64,000 nt of DNA from Phaseolus vulgaris (lineage: Eukaryota > Streptophyta > Magnoliopsida > Fabales > Fabaceae), in the NCBI RefSeq assembly GCF_000499845.2, contig NC_023750.2:5329478-5393477 (forward strand). Reading direction: 5' to 3'. Shown here piece by piece: positions 33,428 to 46,757 of this stretch; position 1 is the first letter of the stretch, and the number at the start of each line of letters is the position of its first letter. The notes beneath the pieces were generated by a model, which worked only from the letters and a program-made list of their open reading frames with translations, searched no databases and had not been told where the DNA came from. The translations under genes were made by a program, and so were the position numbers.

Positions 33428-33836
33428 CACTACAAGAAAATCATTAAATAGTAACTAAATTTAGAGACAAAAAATAATTAGTCATTATATTGATTAAATT
33501 AGATATTATTTTATAGACTAAAAAAATATTGGTATTTAAAGTTATTTCTATTATGAATAAAAATTTATGAAATGGTTTCTAAATTGGAATCTAATTAGTT
33601 ATCAAAGTTTTAGAAACTAATTTAGAATATAAAGTAGTTAGTAATTAAAATCTTGGTAACTAATGATTAGATATCAACTTAAAAACTACTTTATAAAATT
33701 TTATTAATAATAAAAATTACTTTAGATACCAATAAATTTTTTTAATTTATAAAATAGTCTATATTTCAATCATTAATATCTAATTAATTATTTTGATATT
33801 TAAAATTAATTTCTATTTAATAAATTTTTTATAATA
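33428..33836. mobile_element. foldback CACTA-type MITE, third copy
   Basis: The left end CACTACAAGAAAATCATT at 33428 is well kept; the right end near 33836 is decayed (ttaataaattttttataata instead of ...tttcttgtagtg). The inner sequence is a diverged palindrome of the family motifs (taactaaatttagagac, ggaatctaattagttatc). No coding capacity. Confidence 0.75.
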
Positions 33837-33954
33837 AATATTGTGGTTTACTATTGTGTAAAGCATCATGATAAAAAGTTTGAAAAGAATGAAATTATGC
33901 ATCATGATAGAAATAAATGTCAGCCTTACAAATTTGATGTTACGTAGATAAGCC

Positions 33955-34990
33955 TCACTCAGGGAAGAAGAAGATGACACTGCAAGCTCTAAGTTCTTCC
34001 TACTCACAGGACCGACAACCCCGAGAGGATTTCTAAGTGCTCTCGGTATCACTAGAACTAACATCTACGACCATTGGTCTTCCCTTACTCAGACCCCCCA
34101 AACATAGATGAAAATGAAGTGGTGACGGAAAGGGAACACATGGTTACCTCCAAAGACTCTTCAACCGGTACACACAGATTATAAGGATAACTCACTCGAC
34201 TCTCGGATTCTCGGAGCAAATTCACGGTTATCGCGTGAAAAATGGAACCTACCACCACTCTTATTTATAGGTGGAGGAAAGGGCAAATACGAACTGTCAC
34301 GCTTGATCTCCACCGTTGGATCAACTCAACATCAACGGTCTAGATCACGCGACTTTGCGCTTCCTGAAAGCACGTCACATCCACACACCTCGAACGCCCC
34401 CAATGAGCTCCCCTACTCGGCTTTCAGCGCATATGCAGTCGCACGGTATAGCAATCATGTGGAGATGCCAGTCACACGGAGAAGTGGCTACCCGGTCTAT
34501 TGGCCATATAAGACCCTGCATAGAGTTCCTCTACTAGGACTTGGGGGGCATATGACTCGGGATGAACATCGCTAAAGATAAATCAATTCTTCTTTTACAC
34601 AGACTCTACATGAAAATCAAATCGCTCCACTTGAGCATGGGGGACAAATGTACTACCGGATAGCCGAGAAGGCCGAATGACTCTTAATCCAAATATAGCT
34701 CGTAAACCCACAATTAACCATAATTAAGCTAGGTAAGTGCTAAATCATGATTGGGCCTTTTGTTGGACTGACGAGCAGGCCCATGGCAGTTGAGGTCCAT
34801 CCAAAAGGTATAAATATCATAGGAGACTCAACGTTAAAGGTAATTTTTCACTCTCTCAACTCACTTGCATATTGTACTCATACTAACTTGATCGTCGGAA
34901 TGCCTTTGTAGGTTTCCTCCACTCATCTCGGGAAAAAGAAGAACCAGCCAAAGACCAACACGTCTGGAGGCCTTGAAGACCGAAAGACAA
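33955..34990. mobile_element. LTR-retrotransposon remnants (gypsy-like LTR and leader)
   Basis: A sudden rise in GC content marks retroelement sequence. A polypurine-tract-like gcatgggggacaaa is followed at 34648 by TGTACTACCGGATAGCC, an LTR-like start; downstream lie a TATA-like ggtataaatatcat (34808) and an R/U5-like stretch (cttgatcgtcggaatgcctt, tttgtaggtttcctccac) as in gypsy LTRs. To the left, the minus strand has its own TATA-like CTATAAATAAGAG near 34270 and a leader running to 33955, so a second, inverted LTR piece is likely. Another tract, gacttggggggcatatgac, is near 34540. Boundaries are uncertain. Confidence 0.5.
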
Positions 34991-35109
34991 AGACAGAAGG
35001 TGTCACTCTAAGAGAAACTCGTCCTTGTAAGGACAGTTGGTTAATACTCTCAAACTTAAGTACCTTGGCACTACTCTATATCTAATAGTAAAATGAAAAC
35101 AGTACAACA

Positions 35110-35430
35110 GGCTTGAATTTGAGCTGAGGATGGGTGGGAATGGAATCTTCAATGGAAAGGCAAACATTTTGAATGGAAAAGGGAACAACTGTCTCAACTT
35201 CTGAATGAGATAAACAGTGTTCATGTGCATAGAGACTCACAAGATTTGTGGCAATGGCAGGCTGATCAGGATGGGGCTTACACAGTCAAGTCAGCTTATG
35301 CTGTTCTATAAAAATCTCACAATTATGAAAACTGCCCAGTAATGGATACCCTCTAGTCTATTAATACACTGCCTAATCCACTTACTCTGCCTGGAAAATC
35401 TTGTTAGGTAAAGTACCAATAAGCACACCA
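35110..35430 (+). pseudogene. LINE ORF2 C-terminal fragment
   Basis: One frame reads WEWNLQWKGKHFEWKREQLS, LLNEINSVHVHRDSQDLWQW and QADQDGAYTVKSAYAVL, then a stop, and later SAWKILLGKVPISTPQ: the zinc-binding RVT region that ends plant L1-type ORF2 proteins (compare SVKSAY and AWRVL in the LINE at 4275-6668). It has the opposite orientation to the other two LINEs and is only ~100 codons long. Confidence 0.75.
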
Positions 35431-35734
35431 CAATAATATTAAGCATCATCTTCAACAATTTTCTCTTGTCATTTAAATACAAAGATGAACCAAAAAATAC
35501 AGTAGTATGCAAGAGCAGATTTTAGATTTAATATTTAAAAAATTATTTTAAAGTATGAAATTAAAAAAGATAAATTATTTTCATAATAAACTACTATAAC
35601 CCCTTTTTCTTTAAAATGATTTTTATACTAACTGACGTTAATATATTAATTTATATTTTTATTTCTTTTGTAAATTAAGTTGTTGTTTCTGATTTTCTTT
35701 CTATCAGTTAGAAAGATAACTAAAACCTCCCGTT
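35431..35734. other. AT-rich spacer, upstream region of ATG10
   Basis: No gene. The last part probably contains the ATG10 promoter, but no convincing TATA box was located. Confidence 0.4.
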
Positions 35735-35840
35735 GTCTAACGCAAGTTGTAGTCGAACGCGATTGTAATTGAACGCGATTGTAATTGAACGCGATTGTGA
35801 TCAAACGCGATTTGTTATTGAACGCGATTTCAAGAACGAA
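35735..35840. repeat. 18-bp minisatellite in the ATG10 leader region
   Basis: About five to six copies of a unit like attgaacgcgattgtaat run from gttgtagtcgaacgcgattg to gaacgcgatttcaag. It lies just before a GTGAG donor (CACG|GTGAGAAG after 35889) that could end a 5'UTR exon, so the repeat may be transcribed as 5'UTR. Confidence 0.8.
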
Positions 35841-36342
35841 GATCCAATGCGAACTGAGTTGAGTTGAGTTTCATCGCGGCTGAACCACGGTGAGAAGCCC
35901 TCTGTTTTTTTTAAACATTTTGTTTTGTTTGATTTTAGGAGCCTCGAAGATCTTTTAAAATTGGGTTAAATATATTTGTATTTCTATACTACAATTGATT
36001 TATGTAGTGTAATCCGAAATTGATTTGTGTACTATATTTGCTAGTTCAAATTTTACACCCATTCCATAATTGCATTAAAAGATTTATTGGAATGAATCCT
36101 TTTATTCCAAATTTTTAGGAGTTCTAAAGTGTGGATAGACTAGGAAAAAAAAGTGTTTTTAATTTCATGAAGGTGAAACCTGAACTTATGCCTAGCAGAA
36201 GTGTTTCTTGCAGTAATATGGATGTAAAAAGTGATAATTATAGAAATAAAGATCATGTCCCTGCCCCACCAATGCAAAAAAGAAAAGCATAGCGCTAGTA
36301 ATGTATATTTGATGATAAGAAACACATTTCCTTTTTGTAGAT

Positions 36343-38637
36343 ATGGACTTAAAAGGTGCTGTTAAGGAGATAATCCCTTGGGATGGAACTCTATCTTCAA
36401 CTGATTTCCTCCTTTCTGCTCGTACATTTTCTGAGAAGTGGAAAATGTTCAATCCTTCCTTTCCCCCATGGCACTGGATCCCGTGTTCAAAACATCATTT
36501 GGTTGCTTCTCATAAGGTGGGATTTTGTCATTAGATTTATGAATTTCGGTGCTCTATGCTTATCAGCTTTCTTGATTTTTTGTCTGTCAGGTGGAAGGAT
36601 ACTTGTCCCTGGACAACATGTGCCATATCAAAAAATCATGTGAGGTCAGCCAGCAATTTAGTTTACTAGTCCATTGTTAATGATGGGTTAAATGTAATTC
36701 ACTGGATTGTGATTGTCATCACAGGAAGAAGAGAGTAATAGAAGTCTGACATCGAAAGAAGAGAGCAACAATTCACAGAGAGAAGAGCCCTTTGATTGTG
36801 GCACTTTAGTATGTATGACCTAATTGATGTTTATAATCTAACTTCATTAATCTTACACCATAAATTTGGTTACTAACAACAAGGCATTTTCCCCTCTTTA
36901 CTAGGTCCAGAGCATGAAGTAAACCACTATGATTTTCACATCATCTACAGTTCTTCATATAGGGTTCCAGTCTTGTATTTTCGTTCATACCATAGTGGTA
37001 TGTTTTCGTTTCAAACTATGGAGTTTATGTATGATAAACATCTTGTTCTTCATATACGGGTTGCATTTTTGTATTTTGGTTCATATCATAGAAAATGGAC
37101 TTTAAATCTAACTTAACACTTCACCCACGATAGGTCCAACTAACTTTGATAGGATATGTTTTAATATTATTTTAGAAAGTAAGCTTTAAGTCCATTTCAA
37201 CCCTATAAAACTATACTGGCTTGTAAGATAAGATTTGCACCTATTTATATAATATAATTTGATCATATATCTACTCCATGTGAAATCTCCAACAAGATAC
37301 ATAATTATTAATTATGGATCTCAGCTTTTCATTTAAACAATTTTGAAAACCAAGACCATCTTGTGGTTGTATTATTAGAAAACTTGTTACGTGAAAGTGA
37401 TCCTGTGGTTCTATTCAATGTTTATGTTGTTAGATGTGGATATTAGAAATGCTGGCTGCATCATTAATCCTGCAGAGTATATATCTTTGTCAGGTTGGAT
37501 GGCTTAAGGTTATACCACAATGCCATGTAGCTGTGGTAAGATTTGAACTATCTTGTGGTTGCAAAGGATATCTAATTAGAAATATGGAGGGAAGTAAACT
37601 ATAAGGAGGTCTCTTAAGCCATCCACTTAAACAATTTTGAATATAGATGATTTTAGAATTAGGTCTCTAAACTTTTCTGATCTTATCATCGTTTAGCTAT
37701 AAAAAAAAAAAACTGTTTCTATTTCTGTATGTTGAATTATTCTATCTCATTTATTTACATCTGCATTTGTATATTTCAGTGTATCATATAATTTCTTTTA
37801 TTGAAATCAATAATATTGACTATATATGTGATGCTGTTTGATTATGTAGATGGGCAACTATTGCCGCTCAATGAAATTGAAAAGGACCTTCCCGGTCACT
37901 CTGCAAAGATACTATCAGAATCCAAATGGACATTTATAACTCATGAGGTAAATCATTGGTTTCCATGTTTTCTTTTGTTTTTTTAGTCAATATTTTCTCA
38001 ATTTTTCATGATTATGGTGTACTAAGATTTCTCTTCTGTTGAAAATATACAAAAAGTATATTAATATTTGGTCTACCCGGCCTTCTCCTTACGATTATTT
38101 CTTTAATGAAATAATAAGTTTTATAATTAGATATGGAAAGGAAAATGCTGAAACTAAGGATGATACAGGTTTCATTAGTAGAGGGTCATTAAATTTGGTC
38201 TGTAAATGCAAATGGCATTAACTTTTGCTTCTATAATCTGTGGATTACTTTTGAAACACACAAGAGAAATGAAGGATTACTTCCAGATGGGTTGATGTTA
38301 GCAAAAATGAATTTACTAGTTTTTAACTGCATCTTATATTAAAAGTAACAATAATCTACAAACTGTCATTTGATTTGTTAACCCCTGTACAATACATTAA
38401 ATGGTGTTAGTGTATATCTTGTAGGAGCATCCATATTTGAACAGGCCATGGTACAAATTACATCCATGTGGTACGAGTGAATGGATGAAGCTACTCTATG
38501 AAGGTGATTCATCTTTGAACAGAAATGGTTTTATTATTGAACACTATTTGGTTTCCTGGTTCTCGGTCATTGGACAAGTAGTTGGTCTTAAAATTCCTTT
38601 GGAAATGCTGGATACTGTAGTTTCTAACGCTTCTTAG
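36343..38637 (+). CDS. ATG10: autophagy E2-like conjugating enzyme ATG10
   Basis: Six coding exons: 36343-36516, 36591-36644, 36725-36812, 36905-36997, 37850-37947 and 38425-38637. All have GT-AG borders and join to 239 aa, close to the ~225 aa of Arabidopsis ATG10. An AG acceptor sits two bases before the ATG, so a 5'UTR intron precedes it. Family landmarks: WDGTLSSTDFLLSARTF, PPWHWIPCS, VEGYLSL, HEVNHYDFHIIYSSSYRVPV, LYFRSY, SKWTFITHEEHPYLNRPWYK and the catalytic Cys184 in LHPCGTSEWM. ATG10 takes ATG12 from the E1 ATG7 and attaches it to ATG5, forming the ATG12-ATG5 conjugate needed for ATG8 lipidation in the cytosol. Exon 3 ends after a donor at 36812 chosen to keep frame (TLVCPEHEV); using the GT four bases earlier would cause a stop. 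Intron 36998-37849 holds a repeat copy. Confidence 0.93.
37100..37310 (-). repeat. dispersed repeat in an ATG10 intron, copy 2
   Basis: Reverse complement of the 12957-13135 repeat: on the minus strand it reads a ttggagatttcacatggagt-like start, tatataaataggtgcaaatc and agggttgaaatggacttaaa. Strongly diverged. Confidence 0.5.
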
Positions 38638-39706
38638 ACGCCTGTTCATGCTTGCACAAAAGCAATATAAATGAAAAGAGGGGAAAGAAAGTTTCTGCAC
38701 GCCACTTACCATTACTGCTGCAGTTGCCATTTTTACATAGCAATGTTTCTCCAGCATTAAATGAATGGTGAGATATATACATTTTTACATGCTTTTTACT
38801 GGTAAATGGGCTATGCAGTTGGAATCTGCTTGGGAATTCACTCTATATTATTGTTTGATTTGCTTACAATTTGGTACAATCAAATGACTTATTTGCAACG
38901 AGTGTTTTTAGTAGGTTCTCTATCTTACTTTTATACGCTTTGTATATTTTCTAAATCTCTTTCATTTTTTTTAAAATTCATTTAGGGACTCTTTTGGTGC
39001 AATCAGTTAACTTGTATATTTTTTGGTTTGAGTTTAATAATTTACAAGCTTTAACTAGCATTTTAGTTAGTTTTATCATTCACGTTCATATCCTAATATG
39101 CAACGATCAATGCTGTAAATCGTATAATAAGGGAGCACGCTCAATTGTGATTGATGAAATGGTTTTTTATGTTTCAGTTCCCTGAGTATAAATTTAACTC
39201 CCAATGAGAACTTTGTCTGAAATTTCGATTTAATTCAAAATGTTTTCGATGTATACATTAGAGCTAAGTGTACACTGTATTTTTAATGTGCATCGATAAT
39301 TAATATTTCAATCAAGATAAAAAAAATTTATGCATAAATCTCTGGAATTATTACCAAGCTCATCACGTGTTAACATTGCAAGTGTATGCAGTTCCTCGCC
39401 ATATTTTCATGTCACCATGTGTTCATAACGATAAGTAACAGTAATCAAAAGGAAATACGTGTTCATCAAATAGGCAAATATGAAATGTTAACAGATGCAT
39501 CTTTGGTAAATGCATTTCCATGGTAAAGATACCATGTTTATATTACCCACCACATTCACTAATCATCAGTCATTTCTTTAAATGGTTGATACAAAATTTT
39601 ACCACTATCATTCAATGGCGCAACTATACAAGAATACAGCTCACCTGCATACTACATCTTCCAAAATGACAATCTTTTCCTAAGTTTAAAAAATGCATTT
39701 TATAAT
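38638..39706. other. intergenic region between convergent ATG10 and TlyA genes
   Basis: About 1.07 kb, AT-rich, holding the 3'UTRs of both genes. Short ORFs here have no recognisable domain. Confidence 0.6.
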
Positions 39707-42700
39707 TTACTCCAGATCTTCAGAACCTTTAATTTGGATTCTGTTGAAGTGAACAAGGAATTCTGTATTACCCTCGGCACCTTTCAGAGGAGACTCAATC
39801 GAACCTTTACAACAGAAACCAAATTTCTCTACTCCCGTTATAATTCTCTCAAGGACCTGAATTGCAGAAATCAACCACTTTCAGATTAAGCCAAATATTG
39901 GTGTTTAAACAAAGCTACAAATATCAGAAACTTTTAGTAGTTTTAGCAAACACAGATGGATACATTGAGACAGATAAGCTCTCAGATGTTTGCCCTCGTG
40001 CACTATAAATATATTTCCCTTTTTTTTCTTTGTTTATAGAGTTAAGATTCATGAATACATTAATGTAGTTTCAACATTTTGCAATGTGTCGTTAATAATC
40101 CTCACTACACTGCAATTAAAGCAGGGACCTCACCCAAGATTGCTGCTAGGCATTGCAATCATCATGAAACAAATCTCGAAATTTATTTGTAAAACATAAT
40201 GGAGTTGAGACTTGAGTTTCATACTAACAAAACAGAGATCTAAACTTGATTTGTTGCTCAAATTTTCTGAGTCGCATCCTTCTTTCAGGTTATTATAAAA
40301 CATTATTGTAAAAGAATAGATAAAAAAACAGAATCCCCCACATATGAATCACAATATAGGATGTGTGGTAAGGTAAAAAGGTAAAAGTTGATCTTGCCTA
40401 GAATTACAATTTTTTCAAAAGGTTGTTCGTTGCTTGATTTTTAACTTAACAAGGCTAATGTATTTAGTATACAACAGAAGAATGTATTGAGAGTGAAAAA
40501 TACAAAAAAGAACAAGGAGTTCTCCTACAAAAACCAAAGAGTGGCATATGAAGCAAAAAAACTGATCGAAAATATTATTATTAGCTCAAACTTGGAGTTC
40601 TTCAACCCCTTTGCAGATCAATTTGAGAGCCCCACTTAAAACACCATAAGCAGAAAGTTAGAAACCCATAGAGAGAGATATTGCCGTCTGTAAAGACTAC
40701 TCTGTCTCATAAGGTGTGATTTCTTGCTTAACTTAGCTAATTTTAATTAAATGGTGTTAGAAGGGATAAAATTGAATATGGGGCCTAATATAAAGAAGCA
40801 CTGTGTTTGCCCGTTTGGTTCCACACCTGTGCTCAGATAGTTCTATTTCTACTAATTAGATTTTCAGAACAAAAATCACTGAGCAAAAAGATCACGCACC
40901 TCTTGATGGACAATGGGATCTTTCACTATCCCTCCTTTTCCTACCTGAACATAAATTACATCAAAAAGTTAGAAATAGTATTTATTTGTTCTTAATTTAC
41001 AAGAGACTGGGACAACAATGATGATTATTTAATACAAAACTAAAATGAGTATAATCCCACTTGCATTCAATGATACATTGCCAAATATTATTTCATTAAC
41101 AGGTATATTGGGACAAACATTCTCTTTTCATGGATTACATTCACTTGACAAACAATCTATGCATCAAAATGAATAACTCAACGTCACATTGGTGATATGC
41201 TTTGAAATTTGAAAAGAGTGTATCTTAGCAATTTATTTGAAAAATAATATCATTGGAAATCCCAAGTAAAATTCATTAGCTGAGAATCAAAGAGGCCAAG
41301 TAGAGAATAGTTAAATGTACAGTATTATTGCAGACAATAACCAAACAAACAGTGAAATTATATAAATAGGAGTATGTATTCCTCACTTGAGATCTACGAG
41401 CTTCAAATTGTGGTTTAACCAAAGTCACTAATGCTGCATTTTCCTTCATGACATTGACCACAGCAGGCATGACCTATTAAAAGAATATAAAAACATTTAG
41501 TGGATCAAGAAGGCTAATAATATGGCTAGTTAGTTCGGTGAAAATCATCCAAAATGTCTTCTCCTCTTATCCTTCTCTGGTTGCCTACAAAGGATGCCCA
41601 ACCTCTTAATGATAAGGAGAAATAGGAAACAAGATTATGATGATAAACTTTTCATTTCAACTGAAATAGGAGTGTATTATGTTTGACCTGATTTCAGCGC
41701 TTACCAGGAGAATAGAGATGAATGAGAGGTCTAAAGTCACCAAATCAACATTTTGTGGGAGATCAGTAAGATATCTTAAATTTGTCCGTTCTATCACTGA
41801 TACACGTTCATCTCTTCGAATTTTGTCAGCTACCTAATTAAGTTAACAATCATTGTCAATAGAGAATCACTATGCATGATTGATTTGCAAATGACAATGA
41901 AGAAATGTAGTTGGCAAAGGCTATAGCAATTAAGAAAGGTATAGAAAATAAAAATGAATGATTTAATAAGTTACCTGTCCATAACCTACGTCAACTCCAT
42001 AAACATGTGATGCACCATACTGAAGTAAGCAGTCAGTAAATCCTCCAGTTGAAAGCCCAGAATCAAGGGCTACTTTACCAGTAACATCAACACCAAGCTG
42101 TTCGATGGCAGCTTCCAACTTATGTCCAGCTCTGCATAGATGTAAAAGAGCCAAACAAGAAGACATATTTCATCTGTGTAGCAGTTGATATATTATTTCA
42201 AATATATTGAGCTTAATGTCTTCACCTACATACATATTTGGGAACATCGGCTATTATCTCCACAACAGCCTTTTCAGGCACAGGGGTACCAGCTTTATTT
42301 ATCACCTTCCCGTCCACATATACTTTGCCTGCATCCCACATGTTTTAACTAAGATACATGTGTCTTATTTTACTATGAAGGATGTTATTACATGAAAACT
42401 GTAACATAATTAGCTTTTTTAATGTGAATTATATAAATCTTTATTCTCAATTTAGATATTTGTCACATTAATTACATATATCAGTGTTGTTGCCGTGTCC
42501 TATAACTTTTTACATTAGCTGTGTTCTCGTGTGTGTCAGTGTACCTTGTTGGTGTGGGTGCTTCATAGCTTACATACTAACATTGAAAATGAAAACTGAA
42601 ATTAGTTACCTTGCAAAATCCATGATTGGATGACAGATCTACTGTATTGCTGATATTTTTCAAGACATATTTCATCCAGCCGCTTTTTCCTAAAAGGTAA

Positions 42701-45397
42701 AAGCACAAATAGATACAAAATATCAGTGTCAACAGTACAATATTAAAAAAATATCCACAATGTTTAAAAAGACTCTTGATGATACCGAAAGCATTTGCAA
42801 ATTACAATCTCCTAATAGAGCATACTTCATCCTCCCATAGTGGCAGTTTGCTCTTTTTTTTCTAATAATTTTTCCCATTCAAGTAAAAAACAAAGTAAGG
42901 CTTGGTCAATCATTATTATTTTATCCAGTGTTCATTTCATTTAAGTCCTTACTTTTCTCAATTTGTTAATTTCCAATTACATCTAAAGCTAACTTTGTCC
43001 ATTAGTGATACATCAGCCAAATTATTTCACTAAGCAGTAGCACGTCATGTAGGAAATACTTTTACACGTAAGACCACTAATCAGAGGAAGAAGGCCTTTG
43101 CTGTTGTACCTTTAAGACTAACAATCTGCAGCATCCATGATCGTTTGAAGCATCATCATTTAGTAAAATAAATTGGATAAAGTATTGTCAAAAGGACAAC
43201 AGTGAATGCAATTGATAAATTTGACCCTCATTTTTCCTTAAAAGAAAAAGCAAATCGCTTCCCCATTTATGAACAAACTGATGCCTGCTAGACAGTGTAA
43301 TTCATTTGTCTTAGTTATATCCAAACTGACCTGACAGTGTTAAAATAAAATGCCCTTTAAACATTTAAGTTGGTCGGCCAAAGTTCTTGCAATATGCTGT
43401 ACACACCACAAATAAGTCTTATTTATTAGCTCTGGCTCCAATACAGAACTTTTAGAATCTACATGCTTCCACATTAAAATTCTTAACTTAACACACCCTT
43501 AATGTGAGTCATACTATCAACCATACCAAACCAAACTAATAAAAAAATAAAAAAGAAAGCATTATTGACAAGAACTGCAATCTCAAGTCCTACAAGCCTT
43601 CACTTAGGAACCAATATATAACTGCAAAAATAATTTGCGTTATTTGCTCTAACATTTTGGTTAATTCCAAACACCATGACATAATGATGTAACCATCAGC
43701 ATCGTTAGAACCTGACACTATTTTGTTCTAATAAATGACTCTGGAAACAGGCAAATTACGTAAAAATCAACATAATGAACTGGATACGAAAGCTTACTTC
43801 TTCACTGATAAAACCTTTCCAGATTTTACAGTAGCATAACTCCTGAAAGAAGTTGGAATCTGAGCTCTGCCCCATCTCACTAAAGTTAATTTCGTGAAAA
43901 ATAACAGTTAAGTATCAGTGCACCATACATTTTTCACAATATACATGATTATTATTTAGAGTGAATCCTGTACAAAATTAATGTGTCCACAAACACAGAA
44001 GCATCCCATTTATGTACAACAATATAACATGATACCAACTTTTAGTGTACACATTTTTGCTTATTTTACCTTTCATTTGTTATTGTCTTATTGATGCATT
44101 GTAATTGTACACTCTTTAATTTTAACGTCCTTTTTAAAGTAGTGTTACGCTACAGATTAATTTTTTTCATTCTCCAAATCTTATAATAAGAAATAAAAAA
44201 GTTGGTCTCAGTCTCTGAACTTCCTCTCCGATAACATTTTTTGTCCTTCCCATCTATATCAGCAATTTTGACAGTTCAGTGACCTGCCATGCCATCTGAC
44301 AGGTAGTCATAAGTAATTTTTTTTAAAACTGTATTTTTAATCATTCATCAATTATCAATTGATTTGTCGTCATCATCAACTAGTATCACCGGGTGATAGA
44401 TTTAAAAAAAATAAAAATCAAGAACATAGTCTCTTTCCACTAGTAATAATTTTATAAGAATATATAAAGACAACACTTTTCATGGTTTATTTCACCCTTT
44501 AACTGCCATTCATACACCCTATTTCAATTTTTTTGAAGCAGTGGTACGCTATAAATCAATTACTTCCATTCCCCTTTAGTTGTAAAAAAATAAATGAAAA
44601 TCCAAACAAATACACACAAAAAATGTCTGTCTTTCTGCTAATAAAAATAAGGCTAAAGAGAAATACCAACTATTTGCTGAAATTTATGGTTTTCTCCTAC
44701 ATCTCTCTTCACACAGAGTGTTCCTAACACTCCTTTAAAGCTAAAATATAACTTCGGTCCTTCATCTATATTTTCTTAATTTCAATTCGGGTCCTCAAGT
44801 TCTCTTTAATCTCTTAAAATGGCTCTATTGGACCAAATTGGTCTTTCCTTGTAAACTTCCTAACGTCATCATATGGACATTTGCCACAAATCAACTAAAA
44901 TTCTTAAATTTTGGAAGACCATTTTGATGAAGGGACCAATCTAATTCATTCTTCCCACTTCAAGAGAAGAGAGTAAAACTTATTAAATTTAGGACATTTT
45001 CGGAATAATTTCTCCATAATCACTTTTAGAAGAAAAACTAAGACGACAAAAATGAAATGGGCGATTCAATAAGCTAAAATTAAGAGTATTAAATTAGCTT
45101 ATCTCCTAGTTAAAAACTCAAATTTTAAAAAATAAAAAATCCATCCATGAACTAATTTTAACTTACAGATTTCATTCATTTTCCCTTTCAAAAGAGCTTA
45201 TGAAGTGAACAGAGATGTGGGAATAAATTTATATTTTGACCTAATTACAACAGCAATAATTTGAGAAGTTATCCGATAGAGAGTGTACCTAAGAATTGGC
45301 GCTTCGGAATTCGAAGCCGAGAAAGAAAAGCTAACGTTGTTTCATTGTGAAAACCTCGTGAAATGGTTACAGGGTGCTTCAGAAACTGCAAAGCCAT
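39707..45397 (-). CDS. TlyA/hemolysin-A-type rRNA 2'-O-methyltransferase (S4 + FtsJ-like), organellar
   Basis: Nine exons on the minus strand: 45397-45289, 43879-43798, 42689-42610, 42328-42226, 42131-41975, 41833-41705, 41473-41387, 40944-40900 and 39856-39707. All have GT-AG borders and join to 313 aa. The first ~60 residues are basic and Ser/Arg-rich (MALQFLKHPVTISRGF), resembling an organelle presequence. An S4 RNA-binding domain follows (KKKRLDEICLEKYQQYSRSV, ILQGKVYVDGKVINKAGTPV), then the Rossmann methyltransferase: CRAGHKLEAAIEQL, the SAM-binding motif ALDSGLSTGGFTDCLLQYGA, VYGVDVGYGQV, LVTLDLSFISI, LVKPQFEARRSQVGKGGIV and a final domain ending VHFNRIQ. Bacterial TlyA 2'-O-methylates 16S/23S rRNA cytidines; plant relatives are annotated hemolysin-related, and plastid or mitochondrial rRNA modification is an inference. 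It is convergent with ATG10. Intron 1 (43880-45288) contains two related AT-rich blocks (44135-44290, 44530-44700). Confidence 0.93.
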
Positions 45398-46757
45398 GTT
45401 TTCTCTGATGAATGAAATGAAGCTTTCACTAGCGACAGTGGTTACTTCGCTTCAAGATTTTGATTTTATATTCTAGAAGATGTGGGACTTGAAGGAACCA
45501 ATAGCATGTCTTTTCTAATTTTATCACATACTTACACACATTTTTATTTTCACTATCTCCATTCTTATTTTTCTTTTATTTTATTTTATATTAAATTTAC
45601 TACTTATAAGAAAATCAAATTTATGATAATTTCATTTTCTTAAGATATTTATTTATATATGTATAATTTAATCATACACTTTTTAGTTATTGTTATTTCT
45701 TTTTAATAAAAACCACTCTAAATTTTTTGCTATAGAAATTCTTTAATAGAAGTGGTTTATTACATTCGTAATTCTATATTATAGGATCATCTCTCCAGCT
45801 GATTTTTTTTTTTTTTTGCTGATTGCCATACAATTTAATTTTCTATGTCAAGTGTTTGTTTATGTATTTTTTTTTAAAAAAAATTACTCTTTTAAACTCA
45901 ATCAATTTTACTTTATTAATTTTACTGTCTCTGGATAGATTACGAGATTATGGAAATTAATAAAAATAATTTATCTTAATAATTATTTTTTGTACATTTT
46001 TTTTATACTATTGATAAAGAGATTTTTTTTATATGTTTTTACATATTTCTTTACAATTTTACTCTTCTTTTTAAACTCAATCAACTTTACTTTATTAATT
46101 TTATTATCTCTGCAAACATCCACAAAATTATAAATATTTTTTATACTTGAATATAAATTTTAGTAATTTTTATTTGAAATAATTAATTTCTTGATTATAC
46201 ATTTTATTTAGTCTCCATTAGTATATAAATAAATAAAGATGAGATATTTTCTTTTGAAAGAGAAAAGCATCATTGTTGGGAATATAATATTTTGATCCCT
46301 TAAACTATTTGGTTTTTTCTTACTTCTAGTGGCATTGTTCTTAGTTTTCTAGAATATTCTATTTCCAATTTGCTGAACATTTGTAAGAAAATAATAATAA
46401 TTTGAATTGATCAATAACATACAAATCTTTTCTAGTCATCAATCATGTCTTATAATATATAAATATTTTGTAATAATTATTTTTTTAATTGATTAATAAT
46501 GTGATTGTTTTTACTAATCTATTAAAGAAATTAGTTGGTGTTAGCAAACATTATTTAAGACCAGAAAGAAGTTGTGTGGAGTGAGGACCAGAGAATCCCT
46601 ATCTCTTCCTAAATTTATGGACAAAACAAAACAAATTATGTTTCATTTTTATGTTGGCATCAAAACTACTAACTGTCTTTGAGTTAGTTATTTTTCTTTC
46701 TTCATTCTCCAACCAAGACCAACCACTACACTGCACCTACTTCATGCTATCATTCTT
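45398..46757. other. shared upstream region of divergent TlyA and alpha/beta hydrolase genes
   Basis: 1.36 kb, strongly AT-rich with poly-T tracts. It must hold both promoters. An internal duplicated phrase, actcaatcaattttactttattaattttac, appears near 45897 and again, diverged, near 46076. No gene. Confidence 0.6.

Noticed and set aside
34303..34575. Overlapping 73- and 90-codon plus-strand ORFs
   Set aside because: They lie in GC-richer LTR/leader sequence and match no recognisable protein.
36809..36812. Alternative exon 3 donor of ATG10 at 36809
   Set aside because: It would put a stop right after the next acceptor; the donor at 36813 restores the family sequence LV(C)PEHEVNHYDFH.
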